Under the pieces are notes generated by a model. That model was not told the origin of the DNA, did not search any database, and saw nothing but the letters and a program-made list of their open reading frames with translations. The position numbers and the translations under genes are program-made. From Chryseobacterium sp. R2A-55 (GTDB lineage: Bacteria; Bacteroidota; Bacteroidia; Flavobacteriales; Weeksellaceae): 64,000 bases of DNA. Location: NCBI RefSeq assembly GCF_021401085.1, contig NZ_JACBFP010000001.1, positions 248,001 to 312,000 on the forward strand, written 5' to 3'. Positions 50,894 to 59,678 of this stretch are shown in pieces (within the stretch, counting starts at the first letter, position 1; every line of letters starts with the position of its first letter).

Positions 50894-51529
50894 TTAAGCT
50901 TGAGCGTCCTCAGTTCCTTCTGCTTCTGCAGCTGGAGTTTCCGGAGTTTCTGCTGCCACTTCTTCCGTGGTTTCTTCTGCCGGAGTTTCTGCAACTTCAG
51001 CAACTGGAGCGTTTGCAGCTTCTTCCGCAGCTTTCTCTTCTGCCAATTTTGCTTCTTCTGCAGCTTTTGCGTCAGCTTCAGCTTGTGCAGCAGCATCCAA
51101 TCTTGCTTGATTTACTTTTGCTTCAGCTTCCAAAGCGGCTTTTTTAGCGTCTGCTTTAGATTGAGTCAATGAAGATTTTTTGTCCTCAACTTGTTTTTCT
51201 TTGTTTTCCAACCAAGCGTTGAATCTCTTCTCCGCTTCAGCTTGGTCGAAAGCACCTTTTGCTACTCCACCTTGAAGGTGTTTTTTGTAAAGTGCCCCTT
51301 TGTAAGAAAGAATCGCTCTGGCTGTGTCGGTTGGCTGTGCACCGTAATTTAACCATTTTACCGCTGAATCTACGTTCAATTCGATAATTGCAGGATTTGC
51401 AACTGGATTGTAAGTTCCCAATTTCTCGATGAATTTACCGTCTCTTTTTGCTCTTGCATCGGCAACTACGATGTGGAAGAAAGGTTTTCCTTTTTTTCCG
51501 TGTCTTTGTAATCTAATTTTTACTGACAT
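50894..51529 (-). CDS. rpsP: 30S ribosomal protein S16 with long Ala/Glu-rich tail
   Basis: 211 residues, against about 80-90 for S16 of Escherichia coli. The S16 core is intact: [46 protein letters not shown] and [29 protein letters not shown]. From about residue 105 the sequence becomes a lysine/alanine/glutamate helix ([17 protein letters not shown]...), and from about 150 a low-complexity Ala-Glu-Pro-Val tail. Tails like this are found on S16 in relatives. The gene begins the rpsP-rimM unit. Confidence 0.94.
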   Translation of the reverse strand: MSVKIRLQRHGKKGKPFFHIVVADARAKRDGKFIEKLGTYNPVANPAIIELNVDSAVKWLNYGAQPTDTARAILSYKGALYKKHLQGGVAKGAFDQAEAEKRFNAWLENKEKQVEDKKSSLTQSKADAKKAALEAEAKVNQARLDAAAQAEADAKAAEEAKLAEEKAAEEAANAPVAEVAETPAEETTEEVAAETPETPAAEAEGTEDAQA

Positions 51530-51577
51530 AAATGTTTGATTTTGTGGGAACTCGTCCCGATTAATTATTTAAGGGTG

Positions 51578-51585
51578 CAAATGTA
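51578..51585 (-). promoter_or_regulatory. -7 promoter element of rpsP
   Basis: TACATTTG on the minus strand, followed by C, about 48 bp before the rpsP ATG. Confidence 0.6.
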
Positions 51586-51662
51586 CAAAATTTTTCAATG
51601 TAACAATCTATCAATGTAGCAATTTATCAATTTTTGTCATTCTGAACACAGTGAACAATTTG

Positions 51663-51741
51663 GAGCCGGGAACCTGCTTTCCGCTCATACTCCTCATCCT
51701 GAAATTTCGGGATTGCGGGGTAACCGCTGCAATCAGGGCTA
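51663..51741 (-). repeat. dispersed palindromic element, copy D
   Basis: Minus-strand reading: TAGCCCTGATTGCAGCGG, then a different loop containing the hairpin ATCCCGAAATTTCAGGAT, then GAGCGGAAAGCAGG. It has the same arms as copies A and B but lacks the T-run/A-run pair. The neighbouring bases 51598-51632 hold a short duplication TGTAACAATCTATCAA / TGTAGCAATTTATCAA. Confidence 0.75.
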
Positions 51742-51795
51742 TGAGAGCGGGATGCAATTAAGAGTTGCTTTAGAAAATCGAGTATATCTCCTATT

Positions 51796-51861
51796 TTGAA
51801 ATCACAAATTGTGACCTCAAGATTCTTGAAGTACCATTTTGGCACCTCAAATTATGAATAA
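51796..51861 (+). pseudogene. ORF6N gene fragment with repeated motif
   Basis: The frame LKSQIVTSRFLKYHFGTSNYE ends at TAA (51859-51861). LKSQIVTS is a hallmark of many ORF6N proteins. The following LKYHFGTS is a second, diverged copy of the same motif 30 bp later, and it matches LRYQFGT at about 52105 in the intact gene downstream at DNA level (26 of 29 bases with one indel). Too short to be functional. Confidence 0.5.
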
Positions 51862-51869
51862 AATATTGT

Positions 51870-51877
51870 TAACTTTG
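51870..51877 (+). promoter_or_regulatory. -7 promoter element of the ORF6N gene
   Basis: TAACTTTG, 24 bp before the ATG at 51902. Confidence 0.55.
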
Positions 51878-51901
51878 ATATTCGGCTAAAAACACAAAAC
51901 C

Positions 51902-52789
51902 ATGAGTACCGAAAAACCAATTTCCAAACAGCACATTGAAAATAGAATCTTCACCATCCACGGTTTACAGGTAATGCTCGACAGTGATTTGGCGGAAATG
52001 TATCAGGTGGAGACGAAAACTTTAAACCGTGCCTTCAAAAGAAATATCGAAAGATTTCCTGAAAACTTTTGCTTTCAAATTTCTGAAGACGAGTTTGAAT
52101 CTTTAAGGTACCAATTTGGCACCTTAAAGACTGGACGCGGACAACACAGAAAATACCTCCCATTCGTATTCACCGAACAAGGCGTCGCAATGCTTTCTGC
52201 AGTTTTGAGAAGCGAGACTGCAGTGAAAGTAAGCATCCAAATCATAGAAACATTTGTCGAAATGAGAAAACTGATGTTGAATAACGCCTCACTTTTCTCA
52301 CGATTAGACAAAATGGAATTGAAACAACTGGAAAACGACCAAAAATTCGAACAGGTTTTTAAGGCACTTGATGAAAAGAAATTGAAACCGGAAAGCGGCG
52401 TTTTCTACAACGGACAGATTTTCGACGCTTATGTTTTTGTGGCAGATTTGGTGAAGCTGGCGAATAAATCCATAATTCTTATTGATAATTATATTGACGA
52501 AAGCGTTCTCAATCTCTTTACGAAAAGGAAAAAGGGAGTAACCGTGAAAATCCTTACCAAGCAAATCAACAATACCTTAAAGCAAGACCTCGCAAAATAC
52601 AACGCACAATACGAGCCGATTGAAATTGAAACTTTTGTCGATGCTCACGACCGCTTTTTACTCATCGACGAAGCTGAACTTCTCCACATTGGTGCATCGC
52701 TGAAAGACTTGGGAAAGAAATGGTTCGCTTTCTCGAAAATGAATGCTGAAGCAGGAAAAATGATCGCGAAATTAAATGATTTAGCGTAA
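51902..52789 (+). CDS. ORF6N-domain DNA-binding protein
   Basis: 295 residues. The N-terminal ORF6N domain is complete: NRIFTIHGLQVMLDSDLAEMYQVETKTLNRAFKRNIERFPENFCFQISEDEFESLRYQFGT, then KYLPFVFTEQGVAMLSAVLRSETAVKVSIQIIETFVEMRKLM. Residues about 150-295 form a second domain (FYNGQIFDAYVFVADLVKLANKSIILIDNYIDESVLNLF and RFLLIDEAELLHIGASLKDLGKKWFAF), which resembles a PLD-like/ORC-type effector domain often attached to ORF6N. Such proteins are common in phage and accessory regions; the role here is unknown. Its stop lies 2 bp before the end of the convergent PepSY-type gene. Confidence 0.87.
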   Translation: MSTEKPISKQHIENRIFTIHGLQVMLDSDLAEMYQVETKTLNRAFKRNIERFPENFCFQISEDEFESLRYQFGTLKTGRGQHRKYLPFVFTEQGVAMLSAVLRSETAVKVSIQIIETFVEMRKLMLNNASLFSRLDKMELKQLENDQKFEQVFKALDEKKLKPESGVFYNGQIFDAYVFVADLVKLANKSIILIDNYIDESVLNLFTKRKKGVTVKILTKQINNTLKQDLAKYNAQYEPIEIETFVDAHDRFLLIDEAELLHIGASLKDLGKKWFAFSKMNAEAGKMIAKLNDLA

Positions 52790-52791
52790 AA

Positions 52792-53307
52792 TCAAATCAG
52801 CAACAAAATAACAGAAACCACCAAACCAATTCCTGTAAAGATTATTCCACGCTTAAATGCATTCGTTTTCGGATTAAACATCCAAAAACTGGAGATTACA
52901 AAAAAGAAGAGTGAAATTCCGAAAAAAGCATTTAGAGGCGAAAGCCGGTCTTTTGACTGGGATTTGTGTAATTTGGTCATTTTATCCAAAACGTAGGGAA
53001 GCTCCATTTTGGAGTATTTCGCTTCACCGGTCGAGGAATTATAAGTTCCATTTTTGAAAAAGAGAATTCCGTTTTCGGTTTTTTCCACTTCGAATCCTTT
53101 CATCTTGATTTCTTTTCCGAGCTGTTTTTCGGTGAGATTTTTTTCAAAAATTTTCTCGTATTTCTTTTCCTGTTTCAGGAAATCGGTATCGCGATAAATC
53201 ATTAAAACGCCGCTCACTGCATAAACTGCCATGATTCCCGCCATAAAATAGCCTAGATAGCGGTGCACGATCCTCATGAAAGATCTCGTGTTTTTAATTC
53301 TGTCCAT
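52792..53307 (-). CDS. PepSY-associated TM helix-type protein next to siderophore receptor
   Basis: 171 residues from the ATG at 53307. N-terminal helix FMRIVHRYLGYFMAGIMAVYAVSGVLMIYRDTDFL is the PepSY_TM-type segment (HRYLG and VSGVLM), followed by a basic soluble part (KKYEKIFEKNLTEKQLGKEIKMKGFEVEKTENGILFFKNGTYNSSTGEAKY) and two C-terminal TM helices (AFFGISLFFFVISSFWMF, GIIFTGIGLVVSVILLLI). Proteins of this kind accompany siderophore receptors and may reduce or handle ferric siderophores. It follows the receptor gene on the same strand. Confidence 0.78.
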   Translation of the reverse strand: MDRIKNTRSFMRIVHRYLGYFMAGIMAVYAVSGVLMIYRDTDFLKQEKKYEKIFEKNLTEKQLGKEIKMKGFEVEKTENGILFFKNGTYNSSTGEAKYSKMELPYVLDKMTKLHKSQSKDRLSPLNAFFGISLFFFVISSFWMFNPKTNAFKRGIIFTGIGLVVSVILLLI

Positions 53308-53434
53308 TAGTTCTCTGTTTTTTTGTTTTTTTATGTAAAAAGTGGAAACCGGGATTTCCACTAGATCTGATATGAATCAAATTTGAGTTTGCAGAAGTTT
53401 GAAGCTCGAACAAAAGTCGTTCTTCTACCACCGT

Positions 53435-55675
53435 TTAAAGTTTATAGGTAAGTGTTACATAATAGTTTCTCGGGGTAATCGGATTTACGGAGTAATTTTC
53501 GTGAACATTGAAATTTTCTACATCAAACGCGTTTCCAATTTTTCCCTGAATCAGGAAGTGTTTGAATTCATATCCCACCGAGAAATCAACCGTTGTAAAA
53601 CCCTTCACATCAATCATTCTTGTAACCTGCGACTGATCTTTGGTGTCATTCCAACCAGCTTTTCGGTCGCCTGTATAAAATGCGGTTGCGCCCAAAATCA
53701 ATCCATCGAGCTGTTTGTTGAATTTATAAAAAACAGACGCATTTGCTGTAACAGCAGGAGTTCGTGCGATTCTTTGATTTTCCACATACCCATAATCTGC
53801 AGGAGTTTCCAGATAAATTGCATGGTTGTATGAAATTCCGCCAATCAGTGAAAGTTGCGGTGTAGGATTTCCGGTAATGTCCAATTCCACCCCTCTGCTT
53901 CTCACTTTTCCGGCAAATTCTTTAATCGTAGAATCGGAATTTGGAGTTCCATCTGCCTTGAATCTTGCGGTGGCGTAGTTATTTCTGCTGTCGATTTGGT
54001 AAGCACTCAAGTTTACTGCAATCGTATTATTCCACATGTTTTTCTTTAAGCCCAGTTCAAATTGGTCAACAACCGATGGTTTCAAAGGTTCATCATTAAT
54101 GGTAAATCCTGAGTTTGGAACAAATGAATTGGTATAAGTTCCATAAACCGTCATATTTTCAGTGGGCGTGAAAACCAAACCCGCCTTCGGCGAAAATGCG
54201 TAATCTTTAGTTCCTGTTTTCGCTGAATTCGTTTCAGTTCCCGTCACGAAATCTTTTACGTTCGTGTCTTTATTTTGCAGATTTGAATATCTGATGCCCG
54301 CCAAAACTTTGAATTGGCGAGTTATTTCCACAAAATCTTGCGCATAAATCCCGAATCTTTGCGTGATGATTCTGCTTCTGTTTTTCTTTTCGGAATCCGG
54401 CATCGCTCCTGAAACCCAGGTTGATGGATCATCGAGCAATACAATTCCATTTGAATTCCCGTTGGTTCCATACAGGTAAGAAGTTCCATAAGTTTTTCCG
54501 TTTACCGGATTGAAAAAAGTGTAAGCATCGCTGTTTCCGTAATCTCCATCGGCTCCAATCAACACTTTGTGGTTTAAACTTCCGGTTTTGAATTCACCAT
54601 TCAAATTAAATTGTGCGGAAGTATAATTTTGTTCGTTATAAGTTCTGTTCAATGGGCGCAACCAACTTCTGTTCGGCTGTTTCGTGGAATTATAATACCA
54701 TTGAATTCTCTCGGTGGAGAAGTAATCTTTCGTATAATTTTGGTAGGCAATTACTGAATTCAACACCCAATTTTCATTAAACTGATGATTCAAAATTACA
54801 TCGGTTGTCGCCATTTGATTGGTTTGATATTGCCAATCAGTCCCTAAGAATTGATTTCTTTTTAAACCAGTTTCTAAATTAGAAATTCCTGTTTTAAAAT
54901 CGGATAAAGAACCAATCCCGAAATCCGGCGTGAAATGGTGTTTCAAGTAATCTCCCTCCACGATAATCTGCGTATTTTCACCGATATTAAAAGCAAAAGA
55001 AGGATTGAAATATTGTTTTTGGGAATTCACCACATCCCTGAAACTATCTGCATACTCATAAGTTCCATTAACTCTGAACGCCACTTTTTTGGATAATGGC
55101 CCAAAAATATCGACAGTTGGTTTGTAAGTATTCCAGCTTCCTCCATTCAAGGAAATACTTCCACCGAAATTAAAGCGCGGTTTTTTGGTGATCAAGTTGA
55201 TGATTCCGCCCGGAGCAACGTTTCCGTAAAGCATCGCGTTGGCTCCTTTCAAAACCTCTACGCGTTCCAGAGAAGAGACTTCGGGGAAAATTCCGCTGTT
55301 GACCTTCGCTCCATTTTTGAACATGTTTTCATTTCCGAAGGTGAATCCACGTCCTCCAAAACTGTCCTGCGAACCTCCTCTGGAGGAAGTCAAATAGATT
55401 CCGTTTACGTTCTTAATAACGTCGCTCAACTGTTTCGATTGCTGCTGCTCAATAATTTCATGCGCAACTACCGCAATAGGTTGTGGAATTTCAATTGACG
55501 GAATATTGGATTTGGAGGAAGAAACTCGTGCTTGGTTGGGATTTCCGGTTCGGTGCATGTAGATGTCTTCAATTTCCTGAATCCTCAATGTATCACTTTC
55601 AGCTTTAAGCATCATCTGCGCCTGACCACAGATTGCACACGCCATTAATCCCATAGAAAATACCTTCTTCGTCAT
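53435..55675 (-). CDS. TonB-dependent siderophore receptor
   Basis: 746 residues. Signal peptide ending ICGQA, then a plug domain with IPQPIAVVAHEIIEQQQSKQLSDVIKNVNGIYLTSSRGGSQDSFGGRGF and LERVEVLKGANAMLYGNVAPGGIINLITKKP (the typical TonB-receptor plug motif). The barrel ends with NPITPRNYYVTLTYKL, with an aromatic-rich last strand. The short plug and the class of hits (RGGSQ..GGRGF, ANAMLYG) fit the ferrichrome/FhuA-like siderophore receptor group. Substrate: a ferric siderophore, type not determinable. Likely iron-repressed, but no Fur box was recognised. Confidence 0.93.
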   Translation of the reverse strand: MTKKVFSMGLMACAICGQAQMMLKAESDTLRIQEIEDIYMHRTGNPNQARVSSSKSNIPSIEIPQPIAVVAHEIIEQQQSKQLSDVIKNVNGIYLTSSRGGSQDSFGGRGFTFGNENMFKNGAKVNSGIFPEVSSLERVEVLKGANAMLYGNVAPGGIINLITKKPRFNFGGSISLNGGSWNTYKPTVDIFGPLSKKVAFRVNGTYEYADSFRDVVNSQKQYFNPSFAFNIGENTQIIVEGDYLKHHFTPDFGIGSLSDFKTGISNLETGLKRNQFLGTDWQYQTNQMATTDVILNHQFNENWVLNSVIAYQNYTKDYFSTERIQWYYNSTKQPNRSWLRPLNRTYNEQNYTSAQFNLNGEFKTGSLNHKVLIGADGDYGNSDAYTFFNPVNGKTYGTSYLYGTNGNSNGIVLLDDPSTWVSGAMPDSEKKNRSRIITQRFGIYAQDFVEITRQFKVLAGIRYSNLQNKDTNVKDFVTGTETNSAKTGTKDYAFSPKAGLVFTPTENMTVYGTYTNSFVPNSGFTINDEPLKPSVVDQFELGLKKNMWNNTIAVNLSAYQIDSRNNYATARFKADGTPNSDSTIKEFAGKVRSRGVELDITGNPTPQLSLIGGISYNHAIYLETPADYGYVENQRIARTPAVTANASVFYKFNKQLDGLILGATAFYTGDRKAGWNDTKDQSQVTRMIDVKGFTTVDFSVGYEFKHFLIQGKIGNAFDVENFNVHENYSVNPITPRNYYVTLTYKL

Positions 55676-55708
55676 AGCTTTTATTTAGAATCAATTAAAA
55701 TAACGGCA

Positions 55709-55716
55709 CAAATCTA
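55709..55716 (-). promoter_or_regulatory. -7 promoter element of the siderophore receptor
   Basis: TAGATTTG on the minus strand, about 33 bp before the ATG at 55675. Confidence 0.6.
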
Positions 55717-55823
55717 AACAAGAACTTTGTTTTTACAAAATTTGTTTTGAACTATTCTAAATAAAAATTAAAACGGTGATTTAAAATACTGACAATGAAC
55801 CAGAAAAATAACGATGATTTTTG

Positions 55824-57206
55824 TCATGATCGAAGCTTGATAAAGAAAAAACCCGCCAAAACATAAAATCCGCTGATTAAAATATAGGAAATTCCGTTTT
55901 GCGCAGTTGCCGTTCCGATCAAAACCAAAACCACTCCCAGAATCGCAATGATCGCCATCAAATACTTCACGAAACGATTTCCTTTAAAAATATTCTTCCT
56001 GATTAATGACAGCAAACCGACGAACAGAGCGCCATTCACCATATAGATAAAAGCAATCGGAATTGCAGAAAGATCATAATTGATATGGGTGAAGAAATCC
56101 CAGGTATTCGTGAAATAATAAAAAGCAATATACCCTAAAATGATCACAAACGCCAGAACCGCACTATTGACGGGGGTATTGGTCCTTTCATTCACCTTCC
56201 CCAAATTGAGGAACTTGCGGGATTTCTCCAGATTGTAAAATTGAAACGGAACTCTGGTTGTAGCAAGAAGTAATCCATTTGATGTTCCCAAAACTGAAAT
56301 GATGACAAAGAGCTGAATCAGGACCGCACCACTTTTTTCTGCGATATTTCTGGAAAATTCTGTGATATATACATCTTTTAACGTCAAAATATCTGCGCTG
56401 TTCATCCGCAAAACGACTCCGCAATAATACAACACATAAACGAGTAAAACCACCGAAGTACCGATAATCAGTGCTTTTGGGAGATTTTTTGAAGAATTTC
56501 TGATTTCGCCGGAAAGTTGGGTTGCAATATACCATCCGTCAAATGCAAATGAAATCGGGATGAAACTCGCCGCAACGAGCAACCAAAAATTCTGGGTTTC
56601 CCCTACGCTTTTTGCAGCATGGCGAAAGGTATTCGCTTCTTCCACATCACCTTTCGCAAGACTGAGAATTCCCAAGGACGCAATAAAAATCAATGGAATC
56701 AATTTGATCACCGTGGTCAACTGTTGAAAAATGCCACTGCTTTTCGGACGGAAAATATTCATTCCCAGAAACAGACACAGGTTGAAAATCCCGATAAGCG
56801 AATAATGCAGGAATGTTGGTTCAAACGCCACAAACTCCGCAATCAGATGCGATATATATATTCCAGAAACCGTGAAAAGGACTGCTGTGAGGAGCGGATA
56901 AAACAGACTCAGGTACATCCAACCCACAAAAGCGGCCGATCTTTTGCCAAAACGGTATTCCACATAATTCAGGATTCCGCCGTCTTTCGGAAGAATTTCC
57001 GCATAATTCGACATGGAAACCGCGGCAAAAACCACGCTCACTCCCACAATGATAAATCCAAGCAGTCCCGCCAAAATATTTCCCTGGGTAGCGAAAAGTA
57101 CATCATCGACCTTAAAGAAAATTCCGGAACCGATGACTTGTCCGATTACTAATGATATGGCCGTAAAAAGACCGTACTTGGGTTCGAGTTTTTGTTGGGA
57201 ATCCAT
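55824..57206 (-). CDS. APC family amino acid permease
   Basis: 460 residues with about twelve TM helices. The start FTAISLVIGQVIGSGIFFKVDDVLFA has the GSGIF motif that lines the substrate site in APC transporters. Other helices: ILAGLLGFIIVGVSVVFAAVSM, FVGWMYLSLFYPLLTAVLFTVSGIYI, LLVAASFIPISFAFDGWY. Most similar by eye to the L-type/LAT-like or YfnA-type amino acid permeases. Substrate not predictable. Single gene with its own unidentified promoter. Confidence 0.88.
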   Translation of the reverse strand: MDSQQKLEPKYGLFTAISLVIGQVIGSGIFFKVDDVLFATQGNILAGLLGFIIVGVSVVFAAVSMSNYAEILPKDGGILNYVEYRFGKRSAAFVGWMYLSLFYPLLTAVLFTVSGIYISHLIAEFVAFEPTFLHYSLIGIFNLCLFLGMNIFRPKSSGIFQQLTTVIKLIPLIFIASLGILSLAKGDVEEANTFRHAAKSVGETQNFWLLVAASFIPISFAFDGWYIATQLSGEIRNSSKNLPKALIIGTSVVLLVYVLYYCGVVLRMNSADILTLKDVYITEFSRNIAEKSGAVLIQLFVIISVLGTSNGLLLATTRVPFQFYNLEKSRKFLNLGKVNERTNTPVNSAVLAFVIILGYIAFYYFTNTWDFFTHINYDLSAIPIAFIYMVNGALFVGLLSLIRKNIFKGNRFVKYLMAIIAILGVVLVLIGTATAQNGISYILISGFYVLAGFFFIKLRS

Positions 57207-57263
57207 AAATTTTGACGATTTTTAGCCTAGAAAAATAATTGAATTTTTGAAATCAGGTGAAAT

Positions 57264-59165
57264 TTATTCCTGCAGTTCCAGCCATCTCATTTCCATTTCC
57301 TCTAATTTTCCGGAAACGGTTTCCAAATCTTTCGACAAAACTGAAATCTTTTCGTAATCGGTCTCGTTGTTGAGTTGATCCAGAATTTCATTCCTCCTTT
57401 TTTCCAGTTTGGGCATTTCTTTTTCGATGGTTTCTAACTCGCGCTGTTCTTTGAAGGTGAGTTTTCGTTTGGTCTCCGTGGGTGGAATTTCTTTTAAATC
57501 CCGGACAATTCTTGCGTGGTCAGAATTGGTTTCCGTGCCTGAATTGTCACTGGAGTTTTGCACAGGTCGCGACCTGTCCCGAAGAGATTCGCGGTATTCC
57601 GAAAAATTCCCGGTAAAATCCTTGATTTCCCCATCACCTTCAAACGCCAAAACGTGATCCACAATCCGGTCCATGAAATACCGATCATGCGAAACAATAA
57701 TCAGAGAACCTTGAAAATTTAAGAGGAAGTTTTCCAAAACCGTCAATGTCGGTAAATCCAAATCATTTGTAGGTTCGTCAAAAATCAGGAAGTTTGGATT
57801 TTGATAGAGGACATACATCAAATGCAATCGACGTTTTTCTCCACCCGAAAGTTTTGAAATCGGCGAATATTGGGTTTGGTCATCAAACAAAAACAACCTC
57901 AAAAACTGCGATGCAGAAATGGTTCTTCCATTCGCCAAAGGAAAATTCTCGCCAATTTCTTTGATGAAATCAATGACTCTTTCGTCTTCATTGTAAGTCA
58001 AACCTTTTTGAGAGAAATATCCAAATTTGATGGTTTCGCCAGTTTCAATTTCGCCTTTGTCATAAGGTTCCAAACCTTGAATGATATTGAGTAGAGTCGA
58101 TTTTCCCGCTCCATTTTTTCCGACGATTCCTACTTTTTCACCACGTTGAAATTGATAGGAAAAATCTTTCAGCAGAACTTTATCTCCAAAACTTTTATCG
58201 ATATTTTTGAGTTCGAGAATCTTTTTTCCTAAACGTTTCATCTCGAAATCCAGTTCCAGTTTTTGCTTTCTGGTATCGGTTTTCGCCACCTTTTCGGTTT
58301 CGTAAAATGCGTCAATTCGCGATTTTGATTTAGTGGTTCTTGCTTTCGGCTGTCTCCGCATCCACTCCAATTCTTTTCGGTAAAGATTGTTGGCTTTGTC
58401 AATCGTTGCATTCAAATTGTCTTCTCGAATCATTCTGTTTTCAAGATAAGTCGCATAACTTCCGTTGTGAACATAAAGATTAAAATCCTCCATTTCCCAG
58501 ATGGTATCGCAAACCGCGTCCAGGAAATACCGGTCGTGAGTCACTAGAAGCAAGGTCACCATCGCTTTTGAGAGATAATTTTCGAGCCATTCCACCATAT
58601 CCACATCGAGGTGATTCGTCGGTTCGTCCATGATAAGGAGCGTATGGCGATGTTCTGCACGGGTTTCCAAAAGAAGTTTCGCCAATGCAACCCGTTTGAT
58701 TTGTCCACCAGAAAGCGTTTTCATTTTCGCTTCCAAATCGGTGATTTTCAATTGCGAAAGAATCTGTTTCATCTCGTTTTCCAAATCCCATGCTTTGTGG
58801 ATTTCCATTTCAGCCAACGCTTTTTCCATATCGTCCGCATTTTCGGTATGAAGCGCGTGATGATAATTTTTCAAAGCCAAAATCGGTGCGGAGTCCAAAG
58901 TCATCATAAATTCCTCCACATTCAATTCGCCTTCGAAATCAATTTCCTGGTCGAACAAAACCACCTGGATGTCTTTGTTAACGGAAACTGCTCCCGAATC
59001 TGCGATTTCCTTTCCCATCAAAATCTTCAACAAAGTTGATTTTCCACTTCCATTTTTGGCGACGATTGCAATTTTGTCACCTTCATTGATGTGGAAAGTG
59101 ATGTCTTTAAAAAGTGTTTTTACACCGTAAGATTTTGATAGATTTTCTGCGGAAACGTAATTCAT
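57264..59165 (-). CDS. ABC-F family ATPase, Uup-like
   Basis: 633 residues. Two ABC domains: Walker A AKNGSGKST (36-44) and signature LSGGQIKRVALAKLLL in the first, GKNGAGKST and LSGGEKRRLHLMYVL in the second, each followed by DEPTNHLD / DEPTNDLD. The linker between them (PKARTTKSKSRIDAFYETEKVA) and the C-terminal coiled coil (KEQRELETIEKEMPKLEKRRNEILDQLN...) are as in Uup. The first Walker A has Ala where Gly is usual. ABC-F proteins act on ribosomes rather than in transport. The palindrome at 57562 encodes DRSRPVQ within the Ser/Asn-rich linker before the coiled coil. Confidence 0.93.
   Translation of the reverse strand: MNYVSAENLSKSYGVKTLFKDITFHINEGDKIAIVAKNGSGKSTLLKILMGKEIADSGAVSVNKDIQVVLFDQEIDFEGELNVEEFMMTLDSAPILALKNYHHALHTENADDMEKALAEMEIHKAWDLENEMKQILSQLKITDLEAKMKTLSGGQIKRVALAKLLLETRAEHRHTLLIMDEPTNHLDVDMVEWLENYLSKAMVTLLLVTHDRYFLDAVCDTIWEMEDFNLYVHNGSYATYLENRMIREDNLNATIDKANNLYRKELEWMRRQPKARTTKSKSRIDAFYETEKVAKTDTRKQKLELDFEMKRLGKKILELKNIDKSFGDKVLLKDFSYQFQRGEKVGIVGKNGAGKSTLLNIIQGLEPYDKGEIETGETIKFGYFSQKGLTYNEDERVIDFIKEIGENFPLANGRTISASQFLRLFLFDDQTQYSPISKLSGGEKRRLHLMYVLYQNPNFLIFDEPTNDLDLPTLTVLENFLLNFQGSLIIVSHDRYFMDRIVDHVLAFEGDGEIKDFTGNFSEYRESLRDRSRPVQNSSDNSGTETNSDHARIVRDLKEIPPTETKRKLTFKEQRELETIEKEMPKLEKRRNEILDQLNNETDYEKISVLSKDLETVSGKLEEMEMRWLELQE
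57562..57577. repeat. 16-bp TCGCGA palindrome inside the uup-like gene
   Basis: ACAGGTCGCGACCTGT is a perfect palindrome lying within the coding sequence, in the variable linker before the coiled coil. A close relative, ACAAATCGCGACTTGT, is at 35010-35025 between nrdB and nrdA. Both are followed by CCC. Confidence 0.65.
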
Positions 59166-59333
59166 GTTTTTTGCTGGATGATGGATGTTGGGTGCTGGAT
59201 GTTTAGCGATTGCGAAAATACGAATCTTATTTATAAGTGATGAGTGATAATTGAAAAGTAATAAGTGATGATTGATGAATGATGATTAAAATCAGAAGAG
59301 AAACGTGTTTTCAACAACATTGGAATATATATT
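59166..59333. other. short repetitive intergenic region before higB
   Basis: Contains near-repeats GCTGGATGATGGATG / GTGCTGGATG (59174-59205) and a tract of ATAAGTGATGAGTGAT-like words (59230-59290). No gene recognised. Confidence 0.45.
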
Positions 59334-59341
59334 GTATATTT
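59334..59341 (+). promoter_or_regulatory. -7 promoter element of higBA
   Basis: TATATTTG followed by C, 18 bp before the higB ATG at 59360. It sets the start downstream of a longer open frame that begins at 59279. Confidence 0.6.
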
Positions 59342-59359
59342 GCAGCATACAGCCCATCG

Positions 59360-59650
59360 ATGATTGTATCTTTTCAACATAAAGGTTTGAAATTACTTTG
59401 GACGAAAGGAGACCGAAGTAAATTGCCTGCAAATATGGTTGATAAAATCATCAGATTATTGGTTATCATTGATAATTTGGAAGAAGTTCCTGAAGATTTA
59501 CAAAATCTGGATCATCTGCGACCACATTTATTAAAAGGGAAATTAAAGGATTTTTGGTCGATAACCGTAACTGGGAATTGGCGAATAATTTTCCAATTCG
59601 ATAATCATACACATGAAGCATGTGTGGTTGATTTTTTAGATTATCATTGA
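59360..59650 (+). CDS. higB: HigB-type mRNA interferase toxin
   Basis: 96 residues from the ATG at 59360. RelE/HigB fold: MIVSFQHKGLKLLWTKGDRSKLPANMVDKIIRLLVIIDNLEEVPEDLQNLDHLRPHLLKGKLKDFWSITVTGNWRIIFQFDNHTHEACVVDFLDYH. The LKGKLKDFWSI.V.GNWRI.F.F and VDFLDYH pattern is typical of HigB, a ribosome-dependent mRNA-cutting toxin. It is followed 28 bp later by the HigA antitoxin, toxin first, as in this family. Confidence 0.92.
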   Translation: MIVSFQHKGLKLLWTKGDRSKLPANMVDKIIRLLVIIDNLEEVPEDLQNLDHLRPHLLKGKLKDFWSITVTGNWRIIFQFDNHTHEACVVDFLDYH

Positions 59651-59678
59651 ATGAACCGTTTAAAAAAAAATTAAGAAA

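Noticed and set aside
50836-51096. Lys/Gln/Leu-rich open frame in the rpsP tail
   Set aside because: It is an artefact of the low-complexity S16 tail in another frame.
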